From Trifolium pratense (taxonomy: Eukaryota; Streptophyta; Magnoliopsida; Fabales; Fabaceae), in the NCBI RefSeq assembly GCF_020283565.1, contig NC_060061.1:38353362-38417361 (forward strand): DNA of 64,000 bases. Direction: 5' to 3'. Shown here piece by piece: positions 13,504 to 25,731 of this stretch. The position numbers and the translations under genes are program-made. The notes beneath the pieces are model-generated. The model saw only the letters and a program-made list of their open reading frames with translations, was not told the DNA's origin and made no database searches. The stretch's first letter is position 1. Each line of letters begins with the position of its first letter.

Positions 13504-16107
13504 TTTTGTGTCTTTATTCAAAAGTTAAAAGAATATTAAAATGTTAAAAAAAAAAAATTCAACAAGATTCGAACGCCTAACCTTTAGTTATACTTTTTAT
13601 TACATTGACCATTAAGCCATATCAATTAATTTGATATATTTTTGTAACCAACATATAATCAATATGAGTTAAACCTTCTATCTTAGAAAAGAATATACAT
13701 AAGAAATTCCAAGTTTGCCCCTTTTTAATTTGTTGCCACATCATTCAATTAAGGTTATTTTGTGTCTTTATTCAAAAGTTAATAGAATATTAAAATGTTA
13801 AAAAAAAAAATCTTCTATCTTAGAAAAGAATATACATAAGAAATTCCAAGTTTGCCCCTTTTTAATTTGTTGCCACATCATTCAATTAAGGTTATTTTGT
13901 GTCTTTATTCAAAAGTTAATAGAATATTAAAATGTTAAAAAAAAAAATTCAACAAGATTCGAACCCCTGACCTTTAGTTACACTTTTTATTACATTGACC
14001 ATTAAGCCATATCAATTAATTTGATATATATTCTATCTTCTTCTATCTTAGAAAAGAATATACATAAGAAATTCCAAGTTTGCCCCTTTTTAATTTGTTG
14101 CCACATCATTCAATTAAGGTTATTTTGCGTCTTTATTCAAAAGTTAATAGAATATTAAAATGTTATAAAAAAAAATTCAACAAGATTCGAACCCCTGTCC
14201 TTTAGTTACACTTTTTATTACATTGACCATTAAGCCATATCAATTAATTTGATATATCTTCTATCTTAGAAAAGAATATACATAAGAAATTCCAAGTTTG
14301 CCCCTTTTTAATTTGTTGCCACATCATTCAATGAAGGTTATTTTGTGTCTTTATTCAAAAGTTAATAGAATATTAAAATGTTAAAAAAAAAAAAAAAAAT
14401 CAACAAGATTCGAACCCCTAACCTTTAGTTACACTTTTTATTACATTGACCATTAAGCCATATCAATTAATCTTCTATCTTAGAAAAGAATATAGATAAG
14501 AAATTCCAAGTTTGCCCCTTTTTAATTTGTTGCCACATCATTCAATGAAGGTTATTTTGTGTCTTTATTCAAAAGTTAATAGAATATTAAAATGTTAAAA
14601 AAAAAAAATCAACAAGATTCGAACCCCTAACCTTTAGTTACACTTTTTATTACATTGACCATTAAGCCATATCAATTAATTTGATATATCTACCTATCTT
14701 AGAAAAGAATATACATAAGAAATTCCAAGTTTGCCCCTTTTTAATTTGTTGCCACATCATTCAATTAAGGTTATTTTGTGTCTTTATTCAAAAGTTAATA
14801 GAATATTAAAATGTTAAAAAAAAAAAAAAGCAACAAGATTCGAACCCCTAACCTTTAGTTACACTTTTTATTACATTGACCATTAAGCCATATCAATTAA
14901 TCTTCTATCTTAGAAAAGAATATACATAAGAAATTCCAAGTTTGCCCCTTTTTAATTTGTTGCCACATCATTCAATGAAGGTTATTTTGTGTCTTTATTC
15001 AAAAGTTAATAGAATATTAAAATGTTAAAAAAAAAAAATCAACAAGATTCGAACCCCTAACCTTTAGTTACACTTTTTATTACATTGACCATTAAGCCAT
15101 ATCAATTAATTTGATATATCTACCTATCTTAGAAAAGAATATACATAAGAAATTCCAAGTTTGCCCCTTTTTAATTTGTTGCCACATCATTCAATTAAGG
15201 TTATTTTGTGTCTTTATTCAAAAGTTAATAGAATATTAAAATGTTAAAAAAAAAAATCAACAAGATTCGAACCCCTGACCTTTAGTTACACTTTTTATTA
15301 CATTGACCATTAAGCCATATCAATTAATTTGATATATCTTCTATCTTATCTACCTATCTTAGAAAAGAATATACATAAGAAATTCCAAGTTTGCCCCTTT
15401 TTAATTTGTTGCCACATCATTCAATTAAGGTTATTTTGTGTCTTTATTCAAAAGTTAATAGAATATTAAAATGTTAAAAAAAAAATTCAACAAGATTCGA
15501 ACCCCTGACCTTTAGTTACACTTTTTATTACATTGACCATTAAGCCATATCAATTAATTTGATATATTTTTGTAACCAACATATAATCAATATCTACCTA
15601 TCTTAGAAAAGAATATACATAAGAAATTCCAAGTTTGCCCCTTTTTAATTTGTTGCCACATCATTCAATTAAGGTTATTTTGTGTCTTTATTCAAAAGTT
15701 AATAGAATATTAAAATGTTAAAAAAAAAATTCAACAAGATTCGAACCCCTGACCTTTAGTTACACTTTTTATTACATTGACCATTAAGCCATATCAATTA
15801 ATTTGATATATTTTTGTAACCAACATATAATCAATATGAGTTAAACCTATCTTCTATCTTAGAAAAGAATATACATAAGAAATTCCAAGTTTGCCCCTTT
15901 TTAATTTGTTGCCACATCATTCAATTAAGGTTATTTTGTGTTTTTATTCAAAAGTTAATAGAATATTAAAATGTTAAAAAAAAAAATTCAACAAGGTTCG
16001 AACCCCTGACCTTTAGTTACACTTTTTATTACATTGACCATTACCATTAAGCCATATCAATTAATTTGATATATTTTTGTAACCAACATATAATCAATAT
16101 GAGTTAA
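13504..16107 (-). repeat. tRNA-like satellite array, right part
   Basis: Continuation of the array of 1-5562 after the LTR element. The order of monomer variants from 13504 to about 14730 repeats that of 702-1930 (including the diagnostic TTTTGCGTC, GTTATAAAAA and two CAATGAAGG variants), then diverges. The last monomer has ACCATTACCATT, a 6-bp duplication inside the A-box region. The array stops at ATGAGTTAAA (16107). Confidence 0.9.
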
Positions 16108-17260
<1,153 letters not shown>

Positions 17261-17568
17261 TCATCAAGGGAGAACTCAAACGATTTCAGTTTGTTGGCCT
17301 TTCATCAAAGTCTCTCCATGTTATATGGTTGCAAGATTCTTCATGGTTGGGGGTTATTGTCATGTTTATATTGTTGTTGTTGTTGTTGTTGATTTCACTT
17401 TCATTGATACAATCAATGTTGATAACAATGGCGGAAATTAAAAACCGAGTTTCACTTTTAGATTTTTAGATAACGGTGAACTGACAGAGTTTAATAAATT
17501 ATTAATGACGAATAAATTAATTCAGGTGTCGCGTTTTAATTGGTGAACAATATCAACAGTACCTATGC

Positions 17569-17700
17569 ACTGTTTCTAAGTTTTGTCCTATATTTAATTA
17601 ATTTAATATGAGAAAATGGTGGGAGAAAAACGGAACTGTTTCTAAGTTTTGTCCTATATTTAATTAATTTAATATGAGAATATGGTGGGAGAAAAACTGA
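17569..17700. repeat. 66-bp tandem duplication
   Basis: Two adjacent copies, 17569-17634 and 17635-17700, beginning ACTGTTTCTAAGTTTTGTCC, nearly identical (AGAAAATGG versus AGAATATGG). No gene lies in the surrounding 17259-17960. Confidence 0.9.
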
Positions 17701-17959
17701 AAAACTCCCGAAAAAATGATGAGACTAAAACAATAAGAATTCTCAGTCATCTCGAGGGGATTGGTCTCTACAAGGTTGCGCGGATGATACTTTTAGTTTA
17801 AAAAAATATAAGAATTAAATACAAAGTTGTAAATAGTTGAAAAATAAATCACATTTTTTAGAAGATTTTTTTTTTGGGAAGATATTTTGTGGTTGATATA
17901 AAGACTAATTATTAATTTTTTGAGAAATAAATTTCCTTTTATTTTATCGGAACAAAAAA

Positions 17960-19288
17960 TTCACTTGTCATCAATACATTGGTCATTCTTTTGGAATAGA
18001 TTGACCATCAATACATTATGCAGTATCTATATTTAGTAGCACGGAACTTGTGTTTACTAATATATTATGTTGTCTATTTTTTTTTTAATAATTTACGGGT
18101 TATATTCATATTAATATGGAAACCTAATTTTTGTGGTTATATCTACGCATCTTATATTTTTACTCATATATTAATAAAGTTGTATATATTTTTATTAATT
18201 TTACACGAGTTATACTCATATATTAATACAAGGACATAATCTTTTGTGTGAATTCTGAGGAACCTATGTTTTTCTTCTTATTAATAAGGTTTTCTGTTCT
18301 TTAATAATTTATGTAGGACCTACATTTATACTCATTTATACTCATATATAAATGTAGGACCTACATTTATTTCTACAAGATTATATTTTTAGTCATATTT
18401 TAATAAAGCTGTTTAATTTTTTATAATTTTACGAGTTATAGTAGATCATGTGACCTATGTTTTTTATTAATATATTAATAAGGTTGTCAATTCTTTCATA
18501 ATTTCTACATGACATATATTTATACTCATATATTAATACAATGATCTAATCTTTTGTGTGATTTCTGCTTGGGTTATATGCTTTTACTCTTATTAATAAA
18601 GTTTTCAGTTTTTTACTATTTTTTGTGAGACCTATATTTATACTCATATGTTAATACAATGACATAATATTTTGTGTAATTTCTGTGGGACCTATGTTTT
18701 TTACTCATATTAATAAGCTTGCACGTTCTTTTATAATATATGCGGAACCTATATTTATACTCATATATTAACATGAAAACCTATTTTTTATGTTGTCTAT
18801 TTTTTTTTACAATTTTACGGGTTATACTCATATTTAATATTTAATACGGTGACCTAATTATTTTGATGATTTTTGTGAGACCTATATTTTCACTAACATA
18901 TTAATAAAGTTGCCTATTTTCTAATAATTTTTACGGGACTATATTTATACTCATATATTGAATACATGGACATAGATTTTTGGTGATTTTTACAAGACCT
19001 ATGTTTTTACTAATATATTAATAAGGTAGCCTATTTTTTCATAATTTCTACGTACATTATCTATATTTATATATTTTTTTGAACAAAATTTATATTATAT
19101 TAATACGGATACCTAAGGTTTTTTGGTGATGGTTTTACCATTATTTTTTTTCTATTTTTTTTACCAAATATTATATCCTTTCTGATTTTTATCTTTTGAT
19201 TTACTTTCCAATAAATTATTATTTCATGTTACCAAGTGAGGAGCGGCAACGCTGCGACTCCCGTGCGGACGCACGGGTGTTCTGCTAG
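17960..19288 (+). mobile_element. Non-autonomous Helitron (3' end certain, 5' end not placed)
   Basis: The 3' end is a GC-rich hairpin, CCCGTGC (19260-19266), loop GGAC, GCACGGG (19271-19277), then TGTTCTG and CTAG (19285-19288) followed by T, the Helitron 3' signature. Upstream from about 18000 the DNA is filled by degenerate roughly 110-120 bp repeats with CTCATATATTAATA and TGGGACCTATGTTTT, typical of non-coding Helitron bodies. No helicase sequence. The 5' boundary given is a guess at the start of the repeats. Confidence 0.7.
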
Positions 19289-19289
19289 T

Positions 19290-20370
19290 TATCAACTACA
19301 AATGTTAACAAAAGTGGTTATGACTTATGAGAATTTGAAAATAAGAAAGCAATAACTTTTACGACTTGGTTTTTTTTTTTTTAAAAAAAAAGGTTACTAC
19401 TATAATCAGTAAATTTGATTAAATAAAAACTAAAAACTACTAACCAATCAATAAATATCAAGATTCTAATAATCCTCCCAAATTTCAAAAACATAAATTC
19501 ATTATTTTATACTATTCCGCGTATAAATGTTGCAAAGTTTATGTTATTACAGTATAGTACTATAACTGTTGTTTTTTTTTTTTTAATAGTTGTGTTGCAT
19601 TTTTTTTACACAAAATAGTAGTTGTGTTGCTTAAAGTTAAACATCAAAATAATATTGTATTTAATTTTACTTTATTTTTAAAATTTAAACTTTACACGCA
19701 TTTTAAAATTACGCACAAAAAAAAATTTAATAAATATATTATTATATTTTTATACGATCAAGTAATGTTTTTATAAACACTAGTTAAGAAAAAAAATTAA
19801 CATTAAAAATAACATTATTTATATTTTTAAAAAATAATTACCCCTAGCATTTTCCATCCAAGCTTCTTTTTCCCATTTGAAGAAATGTTATGTTATCCCT
19901 CGAAGGAAAGGGTAGTGCCCACTGCCCAGTATGGTAGTATGTAGCTAGAGGCCTAGGGTTAGTTAAAGTACAAACGCATGAAACAAACATAGCAGTGACA
20001 AATGACAATACCATAAACAGAAGCGTCAACGATCCGGTTCCAGCTATATTACGTCCGGTTGAAGTGTTGAACACACCTTACACAGTATTCACGTTTTTAG
20101 GGTTCTCATTCCAATGGAGGCCACCTTAAATTAGACAAAATCACCGGTACTTTAATTTTCTTTACTAAAAAAAAAAATAAAGCAAGATTTCACAAAGATT
20201 AACGTTATTCAATAAAAATTCATAAACCGTTAATTTTGATGGATCTCAATAACATATTAAATAATTTTTTATTTTAAAAAAAATTAATAATTTATACGAT
20301 ATAAACTTTCAATTCAACAGTTGGTTTTATAAAATTCATATTTTTTTACAATAATATTGACAGCTTGTGC
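19290..20370. other. AT-rich intergenic DNA, no gene seen
   Basis: Poly-A/T tracts and no convincing coding sequence. A minus-strand open frame at 20074-19844 has one hydrophobic segment but no ATG start and was not accepted. Confidence 0.55.
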
Positions 20371-20372
20371 AC

Positions 20373-20400
20373 CATGGAAGACTTGATGAAGTCTTCCATG
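20373..20400. other. Perfect 12-bp inverted repeat (hairpin)
   Basis: CATGGAAGACTT (20373-20384), loop GATG, AAGTCTTCCATG (20389-20400). It is isolated in AT-rich DNA, with no coding context. Confidence 0.85.
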
Positions 20401-20473
20401 TTAGAATTGGCCACTGATACTTTATCTTAGTGTAAATGGTTGTTTACTTCATGTGAAGTTAGCGAAATAATTA

Positions 20474-20809
20474 CTCCCTCCATTTTTTTTATAAATGTTC
20501 AGTTTCATCAGATTTAGCGTTTCTAATTAACTGTCCAGTTTGTGTTTTAGGGCTCGATTGATTCGAGGTAGATGGAGGGGAGGGGATGTGAGAGGGGTAA
20601 TCTTGACAAAAAAAGATTTATTTTTATTAAATTTTGTTTTTTTTTTACATAATATATTAAATTTATTAGAAAGAGAAAGTGCGTGAAAAAAAATATGAAT
20701 TTATTGGTGAATTAAGATGAGGGTATAATAGGAAGATAATGTGCAAAAATCCACTTTCTTAATTTTGTGTTATCATTCTAACCGGACACTCATAAAAAAA
20801 CGGACGGAG
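20474..20809. mobile_element. Stowaway-type MITE
   Basis: 336 bp. Left end CTCCCTCCATTTTTTTT, right end AAAAAAACGGACGGAG, imperfect terminal inverted repeats, with TA target duplications at 20472-20473 and 20810-20811. This is the Tc1/mariner-derived Stowaway pattern. An internal segment (GATAATGTGCAAAAAT) recurs inverted in 22840-23155. Confidence 0.9.
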
Positions 20810-20984
20810 TAAGTTTTTAGAATTTAATTTATTTAAAAAATATATATTATTAGTTGACGTGAAATTAAAAATAATTAAAATTTAATTTTTTTCCACGTGT
20901 GCATGTCACGTCATCAAGAATGTACAGTCAGATATTTGGTTGTCCGCCTAGGGGGCCAAATGAGAGAATCTTCACATTGTAGGG

Positions 20985-21592
20985 TAGGGGTGCTCAGATC
21001 CAAATCAATCCAAATAAAATCCGAAAACCGCAAAAAACCGAATTTTTTGGATGTGCTTAGATGTTCTTTTGTGAAAACCGCTGAATCGGATTTTGGATTA
21101 ATTTTTCAAAATCGATCAAACCGCATACATATATTTTAATACTTATTTATCTTTTTATTAGTATGAGTATATATTGCATTAACCTATTTTTTGTTCATTT
21201 TAAATTTTGTTAATACTATTTGTTAGTTTAATTTAATCTATTTTGTAGTTTTTGATATGTTTCAAATATAAATGATGATTGTCATTCCAAAATATTAATT
21301 TTTAATATACTATATGTTATATTTTACATCAAACTTAATATTTATTTCGTAAAAAAAGTCAAACTATTATTTTATAGTGTTTATATAATATTAATATTTA
21401 ATAAAAAAATTATGATTGATAATTTGGATATCCAAAAATCGATCCAAAGTAAACCGCATAAAATTGAATCGGATCAGATCGGTTTTTTTCTATTTTTCAT
21501 CCAAAACCGAACCGAACCGCGAATAAATTTATTTTTCGATCGGATGAGTAATTGCCTCAAAACCGATCCAAACCGAACCGCGAACACCCATA
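20985..21592. mobile_element. hAT-type non-autonomous element
   Basis: 608 bp. Ends TAGGGGTGCTC and GAACACCCATA are inverted. The flanking 8-bp duplication is TTGTAGGG (20977-20984) / CTGTAGGG (21593-21600), with one mismatch, as expected of hAT elements. Subterminal AACCGATCCAAACCGAACCG and related short repeats fill both ends. No transposase. Confidence 0.85.
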
Positions 21593-21737
21593 CTGTAGGG
21601 GTATAAACAGAAAGAAAAAAAAATTGCATAGAGAAGTAAATCAAATTTCGTTAACTTTGCAAGGGGTAAACAACCATTTACCCTTTATCTCATATAGAGA
21701 CAAGAAAATAAAAATATAAAACTCTTTATATTACATA

Positions 21738-21833
21738 CCCCGGTCTTAAATATAAGTAAAAGTCAAAACAAATTTAGTCTAAAATTGAACCAAATACGTT
21801 TTAACTTTTGCTTATATTTAAGACCGGAGGGAG
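21738..21833. mobile_element. Small Stowaway MITE
   Basis: 96 bp, terminal repeats CCCCGGTCTTAAATATAAG... and ...CTTATATTTAAGACCGGAGGGAG, TA duplications at 21736-21737 and 21834-21835. The whole element can fold as a hairpin. Confidence 0.9.
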
Positions 21834-21835
21834 TA

Positions 21836-22697
21836 ATTCTTATGTTATTGAATATAGTTTTTCTCAGGAATGCATTTCTCATAAAAATCATTGGAGTTGA
21901 GTGTCAAATCATACATTATACGGTCTCTTAAAAAAAAAAGTTAAAAATTAACTATTAGAGAAGTCTCGCATTGCTATGTCAAAAAGGTGGAACTAGGAAT
22001 GAATAACATCAGGGATCCACGTCGAGCCATCTTGACAGACGAGCAGCATCAATTGAACCGGAGTCGTCCATTTTAATTAATTGTTTTCCCAATTTACTAA
22101 TTGGCTCATGTGTTCGATACAAAAATAGATATAACTTGTAAATGGGTATTCATTGGGCGGATAGTATGATACATGTGTCTATTTCGTTAGATAAATATGA
22201 TATATGTATCCGTCTCATATCCTTGCGGATACCTGTTAAGCAGATAATCCATGAGTTTTGAATTATCCGTGAATATTTTTAGAGATATCCATCGAAATCT
22301 ACAACTAGTAATATATTAAAATCAATTACCACCAAAGTGACTAATTTATCCTTATTACTTTTAACCATGTTGCGAGTTTTATATCCTCCATTGTAATTTC
22401 ACTAAAAAATACTATATAGAAAGAATATAAGATAAATACAAAAAAAAATGCTTAAAAATAGAAACAAAACAGATTATAGATTGTAACAAAACAAAACAAT
22501 CTATACTCATAAAAATAGCAACAAAACAGATTAATACGGTCAACTCAATAATCTATTAAAAGAAAAAAAAAGAATAAAATATTAAATACAAAAAATTATA
22601 GAAAAAATAAGATGAATATGCATAAAACTAGGAATATAGAAATAGAAATATAAACAATATTTTTCATAAAAAAAATAAACAATATAATATTAACTAT
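21836..22697. other. AT-rich intergenic DNA, no gene seen
   Basis: No coding sequence or element with clear ends was recognised. It contains A-rich runs and the segment 22150-22310, with GGATA/TATCC-rich sequence that looks like an eroded repeat. Confidence 0.5.
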
Positions 22698-22748
22698 TAA
22701 TAATAATAATAATGATAATAATAATAATAATATAATAATAATAATACA
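22698..22748. repeat. (AAT)n microsatellite
   Basis: Imperfect AAT/ATA trinucleotide tract of about 50 bp with a few interruptions. Confidence 0.85.
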
Positions 22749-22839
22749 ATAAAGTTAATTACTATCAAATTTACTAAATTATCATAAATATTCCTAATAA
22801 GATTTTTAATTTTTTTAAGTGTATTTTTAGTTTTTAGAA

Positions 22840-23155
22840 TAGTAACGCCAAATTTAGGAAGTGTATTTTTGCACATTATCTTCCTATTATATTTTTATTT
22901 TATTATTTTGTATACACTTTCTCTTTCCAACAATTTAATATATTATGTAGAGAAAAATAACAAAAATTTAATATGTTAAGTACAAAAAAGAAAACTTTAG
23001 TTTTCCAAATATATAATATTAATTAGTTTTATTTTAAAAGATAAGAGTATTTGACAAATGATATAATTGACAAATCGTATCCTTAAAATACAAAAACGAC
23101 AGTTAAATAGAAACGTTAAATCCAACTAAAAGTGACAATAAAAAAACGGAGGGAG
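22840..23155. mobile_element. Stowaway MITE relative, left end degraded
   Basis: Right end AAAAAACGGAGGGAG followed by TA. The interior (TTTTTGCACATTATCTTCCTATTATA and CACTTTCTCTTTCCAA) is the reverse complement of part of 20474-20809, so it is the same family in opposite orientation. No clean left terminal repeat is visible. Confidence 0.7.
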
Positions 23156-23159
23156 TAAT

Positions 23160-24448
23160 AATATTCATTATATATAATAGGTTGTAGTCATTATTTGCAT
23201 GCCATGATCACTCACATGACATGTCTCAACTCTCAACCAAATAATGCTTATTTTGTTTATATTGCCACCAATTGACCTCAATAGTTTTTTGTTTTTTATC
23301 CATTGTAAAAATAAAAATAAAAACATTGCCTGGTTTGAGTTCCATGGTCCATCATGGTTAACACTAAACAGAAGCGGTTAAACTCTAACAAAATTACAAC
23401 CCAAAATTTGATTCTTTTTTTTTTCCTTTTTTTTTTTTCCGGTATTGACCTTCTAGTTCTCAAGGAAATGAGACCAAATAATTCAGAATTCAGTCGCAAA
23501 TTTGAACTCTAAACAGAAGAAGAATACACATTTTAGTGTCTAAGACGTTTAGGATTGATAACCACCTCCTAGGAAAATAAAACTAAACATGTTTGGTTGT
23601 ACATTAGTTGATTATTTGCGGCTTTTGAAAGCCAATTTCACGATAAAAAGAACAAAGATACGAATTTTTGCTTCTAGGTGTGTTGAAAGAAGTTCCACCG
23701 TCAAAACAAACATAAATTTGCAAGTTTGCGACAACTGGCATGCACATGCCATAGTAACAAAATGGCAACAAAAGAAAATTGATCTCATTTTTCCAGATTC
23801 AGATTAACACACAGCTAAAAGACAGCGCATTACAGACGTAACATCATCATACTTACTTACTTACTTAGGAGGTGGGGAGCATGTTGCATTATTGTTTGTT
23901 TCACCCCTCTATCTTCCTCATTAATCCTTTACACTTTTCTTCCACACTCCTTAATTTTACGTTAATTAATGAAGTAGACCATGTCAAAACCACTTACGAC
24001 AAATAAACATGTTACTTTCTTCTTAATGATAATTGATCACCTAAAATATTTTGTCACGTTTAAATTGTCTAACAAAATTTTAATCTATTTAAGAGGATCA
24101 AATGTGAAACTACATAAGTTCAACATACACAAGTATGTAGTAAAGGTTAATTATGCTATGACTAAATCAACCTCATTGTTGATTTACTTTACTTCCTACA
24201 ATATAATTTTTATAATATTTTGGTTTATTTTTAATTAGTCCTAGTAAAAAAGACAACCAAGACATATTGCATTTAATGAGTTTCATTAAATGACGAATCA
24301 TTCGGAAAATCCTGATTTTGATTCCTAGGTGGAACAATTTTTGGCCAGACTTTATTTACTTAGCGGTCAAACTCTGAATTACTAGGAACCCCCTTCCCCG
24401 AAGGATTAACACAAAAGAAAGAGAGAAAAAAATTCTCACACCACAAAT
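23160..24448. other. Intergenic DNA, no gene seen
   Basis: AT-rich, with an (ACTT)n stretch near 23851-23866. Open frames here are short, lack domain signals and are not accepted. Confidence 0.5.
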
Positions 24449-24451
24449 TTA

Positions 24452-25549
24452 GGGGGGTGTATTGGATTGGGATTTCATGAGACAATTTTGGCAAAAAAAG
24501 TCTTGATGATTTTATGAGATTTTGTTGGACTATATTGATTTTGTGAGATTTTAAAGACTTTTTTACAGAGACTTTTTTACAATCAAGATTTTTAACACAT
24601 GATTTGAATGGATTTTGAGAGATTTTTTTCAAAAAACTTTTTACAATCAAGATTTCATAATACTTTATATATTAAGAAACTTTTGTATATTAGGCAAATT
24701 TTAAAAGAATCAATAAATTTTAATAAAAGAAATTATATTTTTTTGGGAATCCAAATTTTTAAACAAAAAAAAAGCCTTACATTTTTTTCACGTATATGTT
24801 TCTAATCACAAATAAAAACCATTATCACCATTGATGGGAAAAGAAGCAGATGAAGGTAACGAAAAAAAAATTTGCCGTAAAAAGTTGTATTGAATCAAAA
24901 GTTTGTAAAAAAGATGTAGAATTTGTTAAAATATTTTTTTGCAAAAAAACATATTTGATAGAAGAAGAAGAAGAAGAAGAAGAAGAAGAAGAAGAAGAAG
25001 AAGAAGAAGAAGAAGAAGAAGAAGAAGAAGAAGAAGAACTGATATAATGATGATGAAAGTAAAAAATCTTGGAGAGTTTGAAAAAGTCTCAAGTCTTTTG
25101 GTGAGATTCTTGAACAAGTGAACAAAGAAAAGAAGAAGGAGTGCAGTGATGATGAACTATGAAAAAATAAAGAAAAAAAAATTTGATACAGTGATGATGA
25201 AAATAAAAAGTCTTGGAGATTTCAAAAAAGTCTCAAGGCTTTTGGTGAGATTGTTGAAAAAGTCTATCAAGTGTATTTTCAACTAAAAAGTCTTTCAAAA
25301 TCCATTCCATAGAAGAATCCATCAAAATCGGTAGACTTTTGAATACCAGTAGACATTTTAAAAGTAGTACCAAATCTCAATTGAATACCAACGGATTTTA
25401 TTGCCCTGAAAAAAAAATCATGTTTGTCTTAATTGAATACCACAAGATTTATTTAACTTTTGTAAAAGTCTTGATTGAATACCTCAAGATTTTTTTGTCA
25501 TAAAAAAGTCTTTTAAAATCCCATGAAATCTCAATCCAATACACCCTCC
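24452..25549. mobile_element. PIF/Harbinger-like non-autonomous element with (GAA)26
   Basis: 1098 bp with about 30-bp terminal inverted repeats: left GGGGGGTGTATTGGATTGGG, right (reverse complement) GGAGGGTGTATTGGATTGAG. Flanking TTA target copies at 24449-24451 and 25550-25552 fit PIF/Harbinger. AAGTCTTG/AAAAGTCTT motifs are scattered subterminally. An uninterrupted GAA tract of 26 units lies at 24961-25038. The poly-Glu, poly-Lys/Arg and poly-Phe/Leu frames through it are artefacts. No transposase. Confidence 0.85.
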
Positions 25550-25731
25550 TTAAACTTTAAAGTAACTAGAGAAATCAACATCAATATGCTCATCAAACTT
25601 TCAGTTTGTGCATAACAAAGTAGTGGAATTGTAGCTAGCTGATGAATTCATATACCATGTAGAATGTTGAAATGATATTAACAAGGTTACAGATTATCCA
25701 GTGCCAAGTAATGGGTGTGTGAGTTATTACA

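Noticed and set aside
19844..20074. Minus-strand 76-aa frame with a hydrophobic segment
   Set aside because: No ATG, no splice-supported extension, no family recognised.
24850..25125. Poly-Glu, poly-Arg, poly-Phe and poly-Leu frames
   Set aside because: Products of the (GAA)26 tract inside a MITE.
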